Source: Flavobacterium gelatinilyticum
GTDB lineage: Bacteria > Bacteroidota > Bacteroidia > Flavobacteriales > Flavobacteriaceae
NCBI RefSeq assembly: GCF_027111295.1
Contig: NZ_CP114287.1
Location: forward strand, 5,022,001-5,086,000
Reading direction: 5' to 3'
DNA length: 64,000 bases
The notes under the pieces were generated by a model. The model was given only the letters and a program-made list of their open reading frames with translations. It had not been told where the DNA came from and ran no database searches. The translations under genes and the position numbers were made by a program. This document shows, one piece after another, positions 9,374 through 18,084 of this stretch (its first letter is position 1; the number at the start of each line of letters is the position of its first letter).

Positions 9374-12300
9374 TTAGAAAGTTACGTTCAGACCTGAAAT
9401 GAAAGTTTTGGAGTTTGGATAAGAACCAAAGTCAATTCCCGGATATAAGTTGTTTTGTTCGTATGAACTTACTTCCGGATCATATCCGGTGTATTTTGTC
9501 CATGTAATTAAGTTTTCGGCAGAAACATAAAATTTTACGCTTTTGGTTCCCAGTTTTTTCGAAACGCTTTTTGGCAGCGTATAACCAAGAGTGATTAATT
9601 TTAATCGTAAGAAAGAAGCATCTTCTACATATCTTTCAGAAACAATTCCAAGCGGAGAACTTGTAGCTCTCGGAATTTCGTTACTAGGATTTGCAGGCGT
9701 CCAGCGGTCTTCGAGAGCAGCGGCGGCATTGGTTCCAAGAGTAGAAATTTCTAACTGCTGGTTTAAAGCATTGAAGATTTTTCCGCCGTATGATCCCTGA
9801 AAAGAGAAGTTCAGATCAAAATCTTTATACGAAACCGTGTTGCTGAAACTTCCTGTGAATTTTGGCTGTGATGAACCCAGATCACCTTTGTCAAGTGCTG
9901 TAATTACACCGTCACCGTTCGTATCGACATATCTTCTGTCGCCTACTTTTGTATTGGCTAAACTGTTGATTTTGGGCTGTGTATTAACTTCTTCCTGAGT
10001 CTGGAAAATTCCGTTTGTTCTATACCCCCAGAAAGTTCCCAAAGGCAGACCTACTTTTACAATAACCGGCTGCTGCTGTAATAACGAACCGTTTGGCACA
10101 ACAGGAAAAAATTGATTAACGCCGTTTCCTATTGCAGTAACTTTGTTTCGGTTGGCAGCAAATACGAAATTAGAATTCCATGAAAAGTTTTCTGTTTTGA
10201 GGTTTTCGGTTGTCAGACCAATCTCGATACCTTTGTTTTCAACTCCTCCAATATTTTGAAGAACCGTTGCGTAACCGGAAGTTAAAGGTACAGGAACATT
10301 AATCAATAGATCTTTGGTTTGTTTGTAATACACATCAAAAACAAAATTGATTTTTCGGTCTAATAATGATAAGTCCAGTCCAACATTATACTGATTTGTT
10401 TTTTCCCATTTCAAATCTGGATTTGCCAGTCGGGTAGGAGCGAGACCTGTGTAAAGTGTTCCTCCAAAAGAATAATTTACAGAACCCATTGAAGCCAGCG
10501 AAAGATAATTTCCAATTTCCTGATTTCCTGTTGTTCCGGCTGTAAGTCTAAGTTTAGCTTCGGTTACGCCTTTGATGTTGTTGGCAAATTCTTCATCGGT
10601 AATGTTCCAAGAAAATCCGGCAGATGGGAAATATCCCCAAAGCGACTCGGCACCAAATCTTGAAGAACCATCGGCACGTCCGGAAAGAGTAAAGTTGTAT
10701 TTGCCTTTATACGAATAGTTGACCCTTGCCAGCCATGATTTTAAGACACTTTCAAAAGCATCACTGTATGGTTTTGTAGGTACACCATCCTGAATAGAAT
10801 TGTAAGTCGTATTGTCATTGATGAAAGTATTAGCTCCTGCTGTCACCACTTCTCCCTGCGTGTATTGAAGGGTGTATCCTGCTAAAGCTGAAAATTTATG
10901 GTTTTCACCAAAGCTGGTATTGTAATTAAGTGTGTTTTCATTTAATACAGAGCTAACCAATCGGTCGCCTACAGAAGCCAGACCCTTTGTTCCTGCTCCG
11001 GTTGTAGTGTGCGATGGTGCGTAATAGTTTTGCTTTGTATTTAAAACGTCACCGCTTACGGCAACTTTGGCAGTCAGCTTTTTAGTGATTTTGTATTCAC
11101 CAAACAAACTGGTTAAGATTCGGTTGATTTTAGTTTCATTGATTGTATTTTCCAAATCGTTAATTGGATTTGGGACATAACCGTTTACAGAAGTTGCATA
11201 CGGATTATTAGTTACATTGTAAGTTCCATCGTCATTTTTAATAGGAACTACTGGCGCAGTGAGTACAACACTTACTAAAGGATTTGGCGTTCTGCCACTG
11301 TTTCCGTTAGTTCCAACTCCGTTAGAAACGGAATTACTGTAATTGGCATTGACACCAAATTTAAAATTCTGAGAATAGTTTCTTTCATAGTTTGCGCGCA
11401 ATGAAATACGTTTAAAATCAGATCCCAGTACAATTCCTTCCTGATCGAAATAGCCAGCTGAAATGGCATAACGGGATCTTTCATCTCCGCCTGAAAATGA
11501 CAGCTGATGATTTTGAAGTGGTGCCGCTTTTACAAAAGCCGCCGACTGCCAGTCGTAATTTCCGGAAGTTTTAAAAGCTTCGATCTGGGCAGGAGTAAAA
11601 GAAGGCGCCTGACCAATACTTGCCTGAACATCATTTCGTAAACTGGCCCATTGGCTGGCATTCATTAAATCCAGCTTTTTGGATATGTTTTGAAATCCAA
11701 AATATCCCTGGTATGAAATATTGTCCTGACCCTTTGTTCCCTTTTTAGTGGTAATAATGACAACACCGTTGGCACCTCTGGAACCATAAATCGCTGTTGC
11801 AGAAGCATCTTTTAGAACTTCCATAGACTCAATATCGGCCGGATTTATGGTTGATAAAACGTTAAGGCTCGCTCCGGCATTGGCTACTCCGGCAGAACTG
11901 TTTCCGTTGTCGTTGTAAATCAGGATTCCATCTACTACATACAAAGGTTCATTTCCAGCTGTAATTGAATTTCCCCCGCGAATACGAACGCTTGAAGAAG
12001 CACCCGGACGTCCCGAACTTTGTGTAACTACCACCCCGGCAACAGCGCCTCGCAGTAAGTTATCTGCCGATGAGGTTACCTGAGATAAATTAGCTTTTGG
12101 CACCGATGCAACAGAACCTGTAATGTCTTTTCGTTTTTGAGTTCCGTAACCTACAACTACTAATTCATCCAGTTCTTGTCTTTCTTCTTTTAAGTGAATA
12201 ATTACCGGATTTTTCTCTACAATAATCTCCAGTTTTTTATATCCTATGTAACTTACGATTAAGGTATAAGGAAATTTCTGACCGGTCTGAAAATAAAATT

Positions 12301-12499
12301 TTCCTTCAACATCTGTCACTACACCGTGCGTTGTGCCTTTAATATTAACGGATGCGCCTATAATAGGCTGATTTGTAATGTCATCGACTACAGTTCCGTC
12401 GAGTTTAGACTGGATAAGAGGTATGGTATTTTGTGCCTGAAATTGCAGGGATGCCAACAAAATTGTAACCCATAAAATGAGTTTTATATTTTTTTTCAT
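9374..12499 (-). CDS. SusC/RagA family TonB-linked outer membrane receptor
   Basis: A protein of 1041 residues. In order: signal peptide (1-22), carboxypeptidase-regulatory-like domain (about 34-110), the DELVVVGYGTQKRKDITGSV box joining into the plug domain (about 118-250), then the 22-strand beta-barrel ending in phenylalanine. It imports ligand across the outer membrane with TonB energy and works with the SusD lipoprotein encoded downstream. It is the first structural gene of the susC-susD-sulfatase-small membrane protein-desaturase operon and follows a long leader that appears to contain a cysteine-rich peptide. Confidence 0.94.
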   Translation of the reverse strand: MKKNIKLILWVTILLASLQFQAQNTIPLIQSKLDGTVVDDITNQPIIGASVNIKGTTHGVVTDVEGKFYFQTGQKFPYTLIVSYIGYKKLEIIVEKNPVIIHLKEERQELDELVVVGYGTQKRKDITGSVASVPKANLSQVTSSADNLLRGAVAGVVVTQSSGRPGASSSVRIRGGNSITAGNEPLYVVDGILIYNDNGNSSAGVANAGASLNVLSTINPADIESMEVLKDASATAIYGSRGANGVVIITTKKGTKGQDNISYQGYFGFQNISKKLDLMNASQWASLRNDVQASIGQAPSFTPAQIEAFKTSGNYDWQSAAFVKAAPLQNHQLSFSGGDERSRYAISAGYFDQEGIVLGSDFKRISLRANYERNYSQNFKFGVNANYSNSVSNGVGTNGNSGRTPNPLVSVVLTAPVVPIKNDDGTYNVTNNPYATSVNGYVPNPINDLENTINETKINRILTSLFGEYKITKKLTAKVAVSGDVLNTKQNYYAPSHTTTGAGTKGLASVGDRLVSSVLNENTLNYNTSFGENHKFSALAGYTLQYTQGEVVTAGANTFINDNTTYNSIQDGVPTKPYSDAFESVLKSWLARVNYSYKGKYNFTLSGRADGSSRFGAESLWGYFPSAGFSWNITDEEFANNIKGVTEAKLRLTAGTTGNQEIGNYLSLASMGSVNYSFGGTLYTGLAPTRLANPDLKWEKTNQYNVGLDLSLLDRKINFVFDVYYKQTKDLLINVPVPLTSGYATVLQNIGGVENKGIEIGLTTENLKTENFSWNSNFVFAANRNKVTAIGNGVNQFFPVVPNGSLLQQQPVIVKVGLPLGTFWGYRTNGIFQTQEEVNTQPKINSLANTKVGDRRYVDTNGDGVITALDKGDLGSSQPKFTGSFSNTVSYKDFDLNFSFQGSYGGKIFNALNQQLEISTLGTNAAAALEDRWTPANPSNEIPRATSSPLGIVSERYVEDASFLRLKLITLGYTLPKSVSKKLGTKSVKFYVSAENLITWTKYTGYDPEVSSYEQNNLYPGIDFGSYPNSKTFISGLNVTF

Positions 12500-12526
12500 T
12501 TCTTTGTAACGGTTTTAAGTAATTAA

Positions 12527-12630
12527 CAAGGCGCCCTGGAAGCTGATTTTTCAGCACCCTCGATATGGTTTCCTTGATTTAGTTATGAATATTCTTTAAG
12601 CCTTGCCATTTCTGTTGCCGCAGAAATGGC
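12527..12630 (-). promoter_or_regulatory. Structured leader RNA upstream of susC (candidate attenuator)
   Basis: Reading on the minus strand, a 10-bp perfect hairpin (12630-12621 with 12614-12605) starts 5 nt after the stop codon of the leader peptide. After it, CAAGGC (12605-12600) can pair with GCCTTG (12532-12527), closing a domain of about 70 nt. A second CAAGG (12576-12572) can pair with the same CCTTG arm, and GCTGA/TCAGC (12555-12551 with 12546-12542) forms an internal hairpin. The two CAAGG arms compete for one partner, as in attenuators. No T tract follows on the minus strand, so control may be translational or Rho-dependent. I do not recognise it as SAM-I, TPP or cobalamin. Confidence 0.45.
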
Positions 12631-12637
12631 TTTTTTT
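12605..12637 (+). terminator. Terminator-like hairpin on the plus strand, antisense to the susC leader
   Basis: GCCATTTCTG (12605-12614), 6-nt loop, CAGAAATGGC (12621-12630), then seven T. It fits an intrinsic terminator for plus-strand (antisense) transcription. On the minus strand the same stem belongs to the susC leader. Confidence 0.55.
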
Positions 12638-12668
12638 ATTTACAGCAGCAGTTTTGCATTGTTTTCAT
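12636..12668 (-). CDS. Polycysteine leader peptide upstream of susC (MKTMQNCCCK)
   Basis: A ten-codon frame from an ATG at 12668 to TAA at 12636-12638, with three consecutive cysteine codons (TGC TGC TGT) followed by one Lys codon and stop. A second in-frame ATG lies at 12659. The upstream region is A-rich (AAAACAACCAAA), the usual initiation context here. It lies about 140 nt upstream of susC and just before a perfect hairpin. Short open frames with Cys triplets are very rare by chance. In mycobacteria polycysteine leader peptides are reported to control sulfur genes, and the operon below encodes a sulfatase. Whether this one is translated is untested. Confidence 0.55.
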   Translation of the reverse strand: MKTMQNCCCK

Positions 12669-12993
12669 TTTGGTTGTTTTTTAGTTGTTAATTATTTTCT
12701 TTTTTAAAATACGGGTACAATTCAATAATCCATTTAGTGCATAAAGTATGCATCAAAATGATATTTTGTATTGAATAATAAATTGGTGGTGAAATTGGAA
12801 TTTCGTTTTCAGATTCAGATTGTAATCTTATAACGAACAGAGATGTTAGGAATTAACAACAGAAGCACATATAACAAAAAGTGTTATAAGTGTATTTTTT
12901 CGGAAGAATGTAATACGATATGCTTTCGGTTGTTTTCAAAATATAGTTTTTTATGGTTTCAAATAGTATACTAAACTCTACTAACTCTATAGA
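12669..12993 (-). other. Long 5' untranslated region upstream of the leader peptide
   Basis: About 325 nt between the predicted promoter and the leader peptide. It is AT-rich with no reading frame of note. A small hairpin TATAACA/TGTTATA lies near 12870-12890. I see nothing else I can support here. Confidence 0.4.
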
Positions 12994-13024
12994 CAAAGTT
13001 AATTTTTATATAATAAAAACCAAA
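12994..13024 (-). promoter_or_regulatory. Predicted promoter of the susC operon
   Basis: On the minus strand TTTG (13024-13021) and TAACTTTG (13001-12994) match the Bacteroidota -33/-7 consensus with a 19-nt spacer. The predicted start near 12987 leaves a 5' UTR of about 490 nt before the susC ATG, long enough to contain the leader peptide and RNA structure. Confidence 0.55.
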
Positions 13025-13328
13025 AACTTATTAAATTTTTTTTTGAAAGGAGATTGAAAAAGAGGAAACAAATAAGTTTTTTTAAATATAAATATCTGAT
13101 TATTAATAACTTGTTTGTTTTTTTAATTCTTTTAAAATACTTAAAATAATTTTTATAAAAACTAAAAAATGTAGTATTTATACCTGGTTTTTTTCTTTTT
13201 TAATTTCTTAACTTACTCGAATTGAGGTAGAAAAACGTCTTTAAAACATCATTTTTAGTTTTTGTTTACCGTTTTATTTTCAATTGAGAAATAAGATTGG
13301 TTTTATTTTAAATTAGATTTTTAAAATA
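13025..13328. other. AT-rich intergenic stretch
   Basis: About 300 nt of very AT-rich sequence between the predicted susC promoter and the ccsA terminator. No convincing reading frame, RNA or repeat was seen. Confidence 0.6.
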
Positions 13329-13362
13329 AAAAGAGCTGTATCTTTTAGGACACAGCTCTTTT
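13329..13362. terminator. Terminator after ccsA
   Basis: Eleven-bp stem AAAAGAGCTGT (13329-13339) with ACAGCTCTTTT (13352-13362), 12-nt loop. It lies downstream of the ccsA-like stop on the minus strand. Confidence 0.85.
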
Positions 13363-13399
13363 AAGTAAGCACTCATTTGTAACTAAGATTGAATAATTT

Positions 13400-14203
13400 T
13401 TATGTATTGGTATACGTGTGTACACTTTGTGCGGCAGATGGCATGTAATTGACACCAAACCAGCAGAGAAGCAATACAATAAACGACAACGCCAGTGTAA
13501 TTAAAACCGGTTTTACTTTATTAGGATAACGGTAACGTAAGTGTATGTAAATTAAATAGGCCAGCCAGGTAAGCATAGCCCAGGTTTCTTTTGGATCCCA
13601 GGTCCAGTAATGTCCCCAGGCTTCTTTTGCCCATAAGGCTCCAAATAATAGCCCAAGGGAAAGAAAACCAAATCCAACATAAACGAGGTTATTGGCCAGC
13701 TGTAATATTTCATCTTTATAACTGCCTTTGTAGTATTTGTACAATCCAAAACATGCGACAATTGATGAAACAGCAAGTAATGCGTATGAAAAAATGTAAA
13801 CCAGTACATGCGGTATAAACCAAATGCTTTGTAAGGCGGGCATAAGTGCCTTGTTGTAAGTATCAGGATTAAAATAGTTGATACATAAAAATACACATGC
13901 CATTACCAGACTGTAATTCAGCAGCCATTTGTATTTCCATCTTGCATAGGTTATAATGCCGATAACCGGAAGAAATACGGCATACCAAAGCCTTGTTTCA
14001 CCCAATGTACGCATAGGCGGGCGTCCCAGATGCTGCCATAAATGATACGTAAACATCATCATGGTAAAGGCACCAAATGATGCAGAAAGGAGTATCCAAA
14101 ATGCTTTGTTCTGTGTACTTTTTAATATTTGAAAGAGCATACAGAGCAGCCAGAAAAGGATAGCGGTAACAGCGTAATTAGAAAAATATATCCAGTAATT
14201 CAT
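13400..14203 (-). CDS. ccsA: Cytochrome c biogenesis protein, CcsA/ResC-like
   Basis: An integral membrane protein of 267 residues with about eight helices. The tryptophan-rich WWD motif WGHYWTWDPKETW (about residues 192-204) is the heme-handling signature of CcsA/CcmF/CcmC proteins. It works with the ResB-like partner encoded just upstream to move heme out and attach it to apocytochromes c (system II). It is the last gene of the nrfH-nrfA-resB-ccsA minus-strand cluster, 47 nt after resB, so its job here is probably maturation of the multiheme NrfH/NrfA proteins. Confidence 0.9.
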   Translation of the reverse strand: MNYWIYFSNYAVTAILFWLLCMLFQILKSTQNKAFWILLSASFGAFTMMMFTYHLWQHLGRPPMRTLGETRLWYAVFLPVIGIITYARWKYKWLLNYSLVMACVFLCINYFNPDTYNKALMPALQSIWFIPHVLVYIFSYALLAVSSIVACFGLYKYYKGSYKDEILQLANNLVYVGFGFLSLGLLFGALWAKEAWGHYWTWDPKETWAMLTWLAYLIYIHLRYRYPNKVKPVLITLALSFIVLLLCWFGVNYMPSAAQSVHTYTNT

Positions 14204-14250
14204 TAAAAAAACTTTTATGTGTACAAATTGGAACAGGTTTTAAGGTTTAG

Positions 14251-15492
14251 TTAAACAACAGTTCCTCTTCCTTTGAATATTAAATAAACGGCTCCAATAA
14301 TCATCATGAATATTCCGGAATAAACCACTGGAAGCCACGGATCGCGAACTAATTCAATCACACTAAGCTTAGACCATTTCCCAAATTTTTCATCATAACT
14401 TAATTGATAAATTTTCCAGCCGTTTGTTTTAAAAGGTTTATTGACTTCAATTACGGCTTTTTCATTCTTGCCGTCTTTAACAAATACATTTACATGCGAA
14501 CTGTATTTTTTAGCTTCGGGCTGTAACATGATTATGGCCTGTTTGTCATTTAGCTGCAAATAAGAATAGGCCGTTGCAAAACTGCCGCAGCTAATCCAGG
14601 CAGTTGTATCAATCGCTGCCGATTTTACCTCGATTAAAGCCGATGGTGCAGCACCTTCTTCATTTACAGGAAAATAACCATTACCGGTAAATTTGCTGTT
14701 TTCGGTATAATCCAGAATTTTAATTTTATAATTTTTGTACTCATACTGATCGCCTTTTTCAATCATTCTGAGAGCATTTACTCCTTTGGTTTCAATGCTG
14801 TTATTAGTAATATCGGCCAAGGCAAGTTTTGGAGCAAAAGTTTCCATATCAAAACTTTTAAGCTCAAAAGCAATGGGCATTGGGATCGTATTTCCTTTCT
14901 CTGTTTTAGCGCCCCACACCAATTGATCTTTGTACAAATCCATAGTATAGCGTTGTAAATTCCCACTTCCGAGAATTCCGGCAGTCATGGCAATAAAAAG
15001 TCCAAGATGGTTAAGGACAAATCCCCAGTTTTTCCATTGCCAGGGAGTCATTCTGTTAAGGGTTGCAAGTCCCAGTGTAATTAAGAAATACAATTGAGCA
15101 ATGATGAATGGCCAGCTGTTTAAAACAAATGAAAAACCAAAGATGTCCGGTTTTACACCTTCAACAAAATTCTGCTGTGGAAGTGTTCCCATTATAACAG
15201 CCTGAATTAGAACCAAAACAATAGCGCTCACAGATGCAGGTACTGATCTGAGCCATTTTACCCACGGATGATTCCGGCTTGAAAAATGTAATAAAAGAAG
15301 CATTGCAACAAATACACCGCCCATAATATAATTTACGGGTGCACCAACAGCCTTAATACTGCTTCTGGTAGTTATCTGCAAAAAGTAGCCGACCAGCAGT
15401 AATCCCAAAGCAATTATAAAAGACTCTTTATAATCCCACGGATATTGCCACAATGCTTTCTTAGTTGATTGATGATTTTCAACAAATTTCAT
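14251..15492 (-). CDS. resB: Cytochrome c biogenesis protein, ResB/CcsB-like
   Basis: A protein of 413 residues: several N-terminal membrane helices (about 25-45, 57-76, 88-110, 122-142, 152-172), a periplasmic domain of about 200 residues, and a last helix at about 385-405. This is the ResB arrangement. ResB/CcsB holds apocytochrome c for heme ligation by CcsA. It lies between nrfA and ccsA, on the same strand. It is shorter than fused CcsBA proteins, so here the two functions are on separate genes. Confidence 0.85.
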   Translation of the reverse strand: MKFVENHQSTKKALWQYPWDYKESFIIALGLLLVGYFLQITTRSSIKAVGAPVNYIMGGVFVAMLLLLHFSSRNHPWVKWLRSVPASVSAIVLVLIQAVIMGTLPQQNFVEGVKPDIFGFSFVLNSWPFIIAQLYFLITLGLATLNRMTPWQWKNWGFVLNHLGLFIAMTAGILGSGNLQRYTMDLYKDQLVWGAKTEKGNTIPMPIAFELKSFDMETFAPKLALADITNNSIETKGVNALRMIEKGDQYEYKNYKIKILDYTENSKFTGNGYFPVNEEGAAPSALIEVKSAAIDTTAWISCGSFATAYSYLQLNDKQAIIMLQPEAKKYSSHVNVFVKDGKNEKAVIEVNKPFKTNGWKIYQLSYDEKFGKWSKLSVIELVRDPWLPVVYSGIFMMIIGAVYLIFKGRGTVV

Positions 15493-15527
15493 TATTTGAT
15501 TCTTGGTTTTTAGCTTTTAATTTGAAG

Positions 15528-15567
15528 CAGGGAGTATTTAGTTTGATGAAAACCGGTAAACTCCCTG
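15528..15567. other. Inverted repeat between nrfA and resB
   Basis: CAGGGAGT (15528-15535) pairs with ACTCCCTG (15560-15567). It lies in the gap between nrfA and resB and has no T tract on the minus strand, so it is more likely an mRNA-processing or stabilising hairpin than a terminator. Confidence 0.4.
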
Positions 15568-15588
15568 TATTTTTTATAAAATTTGTTT

Positions 15589-17076
15589 TTATTTTTTCTT
15601 TGCTTCTTCAAGCCATTTTGGAAGCAGGTTCTTTTTAAATTCGGCTTTATTTGCTTTTTCCTTACTCATATCAAGTCCAATGTATTTTTGAGCTTTTTCT
15701 TTGGTAGAAAGATCAGGATACTGAATTGGAGCTGTCTGTCCTAATGATGCCAGTACTTTACTAAGCGCAATTCTGGCTTCGGCAGCTTTATTGAGGCCGT
15801 TTGTGATCACTCTGGCTGTTTCTAAAGGAGCATGGAAAGATCCTCCGTGCGATGCAGCTGCAAAATCCCAGCGCCATTGCGACTGACGAATCAGTTTTAA
15901 AATATCTTTCATCTGAGCTTCAGTTGCCCCTTTATCCCAGGCTAATTTTGCTTCTAGATGCGCTTTTACCAACTGATCTTCCAGTTCAATACGGATATCA
16001 TGAATTTTTTTCTGACGTTCGTTTACATTGGCAACAAGGGTTTTTTCTTCTTCTCTGTGACATACCTGACAAGAGTTGGCTACGTTATTAAGCGGTGACT
16101 GAATTTTGTGATCTGTAAATTTTTGTCCGCCTTCGCTCTTATAAGGCATATGGCAGTCTGCACACGAAACACCTCTTTGTCCGTGAATCCCCATTTGATG
16201 AATTTCGTAATCAGGATGCTGCGCTTTTAAGATTGGAGCTTTACTGAGAGCATGTGTAAAATCACTGAATTCAATATCATCATAATATTTCTCCATATCT
16301 TCTACAGTCATACCATTTTTCCATGGGAATTTTACTTTTGCAGCGCCTTCAACAGATTTCTTATCAAAATAGTATTCAACGTGACATTGCGCGCAGACTA
16401 AAGAGCGCATTTCATTATGAGTAGCTTTTGTAATATCTTTTCCTTGTTCCTTAAATGCTTCAATCAAACCTGGACGTGTGATTTTAAGGTTCATTGTTTT
16501 AGAATCATGACAATCAGCACACCCGATTGGGTTTACAATTTCGGTTCCTAATGCGGCCCAGGTTTGCTTGTAAAATTCATCAATCCCCAGTTTATCCATC
16601 ATCCTTGGCACATCCGGAGATTTACAAACCCAGCAGCTCGAAGGCTGAGGTCCGTCCTGCGGTCCTTTTGGAGCTCCGGTTCTTAATGTATTGTAAATAT
16701 CTTCTAAGGCATAAAAATGCCCTCTTCCCTGATTGTAATCTTTAGAGAATGCATAACCCGCCCAAAGTACAACCATACGAGGATCTTCGTGGAGCATATC
16801 TCTCATCTTTCCGCCTCCGTACATACTGGTAAAAGTAGTATCTGCGGTTTCATAATAAGTCTGGAATTCTCTTGGATAATTGGCACCCCAAACCTCATTT
16901 TTAGATTCAAATTCTCCTACCGGAGCCATAACTTTGTTAACAAATAATGCTTCTGTTCTGCGTTCCATTACGCTGTTAACCAATAAGCCGAGTATAAAAA
17001 CGACCAGCATTGTAATGCCAAACATTACCCATCCTAACCAGGGTTTCTGCCTTATAATTTCTTTAAGAGGAGCCAT
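15589..17076 (-). CDS. nrfA: Ammonia-forming cytochrome c nitrite reductase (catalytic subunit)
   Basis: A pentaheme cytochrome of 495 residues that reduces nitrite to ammonium with six electrons in the periplasm. The active-site heme motif is CWVCK with Lys152 as axial ligand, diagnostic of NrfA. Four CxxCH motifs follow: CADCH (186-190), CAQCH (228-232), CADCH and CQVCH. The CHVEYYF stretch after the third is conserved in NrfA. An N-terminal helix (about 14-34) serves as signal or anchor. It lies 39 nt after nrfH, which supplies electrons from quinol, and upstream of resB/ccsA for heme attachment. Confidence 0.96.
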   Translation of the reverse strand: MAPLKEIIRQKPWLGWVMFGITMLVVFILGLLVNSVMERRTEALFVNKVMAPVGEFESKNEVWGANYPREFQTYYETADTTFTSMYGGGKMRDMLHEDPRMVVLWAGYAFSKDYNQGRGHFYALEDIYNTLRTGAPKGPQDGPQPSSCWVCKSPDVPRMMDKLGIDEFYKQTWAALGTEIVNPIGCADCHDSKTMNLKITRPGLIEAFKEQGKDITKATHNEMRSLVCAQCHVEYYFDKKSVEGAAKVKFPWKNGMTVEDMEKYYDDIEFSDFTHALSKAPILKAQHPDYEIHQMGIHGQRGVSCADCHMPYKSEGGQKFTDHKIQSPLNNVANSCQVCHREEEKTLVANVNERQKKIHDIRIELEDQLVKAHLEAKLAWDKGATEAQMKDILKLIRQSQWRWDFAAASHGGSFHAPLETARVITNGLNKAAEARIALSKVLASLGQTAPIQYPDLSTKEKAQKYIGLDMSKEKANKAEFKKNLLPKWLEEAKKK

Positions 17077-17115
17077 AATAGTTTAGTGTTTAATTTTTTT
17101 TTTGATTTTGATTTT

Positions 17116-17736
17116 TTATTTAGTTTGTTCTGCTTTTTTCTTTTTTGCAATTTCGATGCTGTCAGTTTGTTTGTGAAGCCATTCCGGAACAGGCGATTCC
17201 AGCATTGGAACCCTTGCATTTGGTGCAGATGACAGACTGTTTATTTTTCCGTGAGGCACTTCACGATGGCAATCCCAGCACAATTTTCCTTCCCCGTGTT
17301 TTTTGTCGGCAAGGGTTACACCTGTTGTACTTACATTCGCATTAAGATCAGAATGACAGCGCTGGCAGTTTTTCTGTACCACATCTGTTCCGGCTTCTTT
17401 TATCTGAATAACCTGCGGTTCAGCCCGCCATGTAAATACTGTTGCGTGATAAAGGCCGTCTTTTGCTTTAAAGAAATATTTATTTAATGCATTATTGTGC
17501 GGCACATGACAATCGTTGCAGGTTGTAACACGAGCATGAGAGCTATGCTGCCAGGTTGCATAAAAAGGCGTCATAACATGGCAGTTTACACATGTTTTGG
17601 GTTCATCTGAAAGATATGAGACCGCATTTGATACATATAAGAGATAAGCGAATAACCCTGTTCCTACGCCTACAGCTACTATCACAAAGGGAACCCATTT
17701 ACGCGGGGGCATCACATAATTTAAAATCTTCTTCAT
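17116..17736 (-). CDS. nrfH: Cytochrome c nitrite reductase small subunit (quinol oxidase)
   Basis: A NapC/NirT-type tetraheme cytochrome of 206 residues. One N-terminal membrane helix (about 15-36) is followed by CVNCH (49-53), CNDCH (73-77), CQRCH (124-128) and CWDCH (153-157). The CVNCHVM motif with Met after the heme His is the NrfH signature near the quinol site. It passes electrons from menaquinol to NrfA in the periplasm. It is the first gene of the cluster, preceded by a predicted promoter with an FNR-like operator. The C-terminal tail is Lys-rich. Confidence 0.94.
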   Translation of the reverse strand: MKKILNYVMPPRKWVPFVIVAVGVGTGLFAYLLYVSNAVSYLSDEPKTCVNCHVMTPFYATWQHSSHARVTTCNDCHVPHNNALNKYFFKAKDGLYHATVFTWRAEPQVIQIKEAGTDVVQKNCQRCHSDLNANVSTTGVTLADKKHGEGKLCWDCHREVPHGKINSLSSAPNARVPMLESPVPEWLHKQTDSIEIAKKKKAEQTK

Positions 17737-17764
17737 ATATGAAATAGTATTAGATTGTCAATTT

Positions 17765-17807
17765 CAAATGTATGTGGTAAAATCTTACTTTTTCATGATA
17801 ATTATCA
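17765..17807 (-). promoter_or_regulatory. nrfH promoter with FNR/CRP-like operator
   Basis: On the minus strand TACATTTG (17772-17765) fits the -7 box; the predicted start is about 17759, 23 nt before the nrfH ATG. The perfect palindrome TGATAATTATCA (17796-17807) matches the FNR/CRP core TGAT-N4-ATCA and is centred about 42 nt upstream of that start, the usual class-II activator position. The regulator is not identified. Confidence 0.55.
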
Positions 17808-18084
17808 GATTCTTATTTTAATGTTAAATTTTTGCGACATTATATGTATAAAGAGTGTTGAGTGTTTGTATTTTAACATATTTGTATTTTTTTGTAATTT
17901 GTATATGTTTTTAGATCAAATTTAAATAACATTCATTTTGTATGTTAATTGATTAATATTTAGTCTGTTAAATATTTTTTTATAATTTTAGAGTATTCTT
18001 TTTTACTCAAATAATTTAAATTATTTGGCTCGATATTGATTTTTCAAATAAATGCTGGACTACTAATTAGTAATACTATTTTTT
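17808..18084. other. AT-rich divergent region between nrfH and the plus-strand genes
   Basis: No gene is visible. A 12-nt palindrome TACTAATTAGTA at 18061-18072 lies 12 nt before the next ATG and could be an operator. Otherwise it is an AT-rich spacer. Confidence 0.4.

Noticed and set aside
12500..12670. A SAM-I or TPP riboswitch in the susC leader
   Set aside because: GAGGG and GGCAAC strings occur, but not in the SAM-I order or spacing, and no TPP core is visible. I kept it only as an unassigned structured leader.
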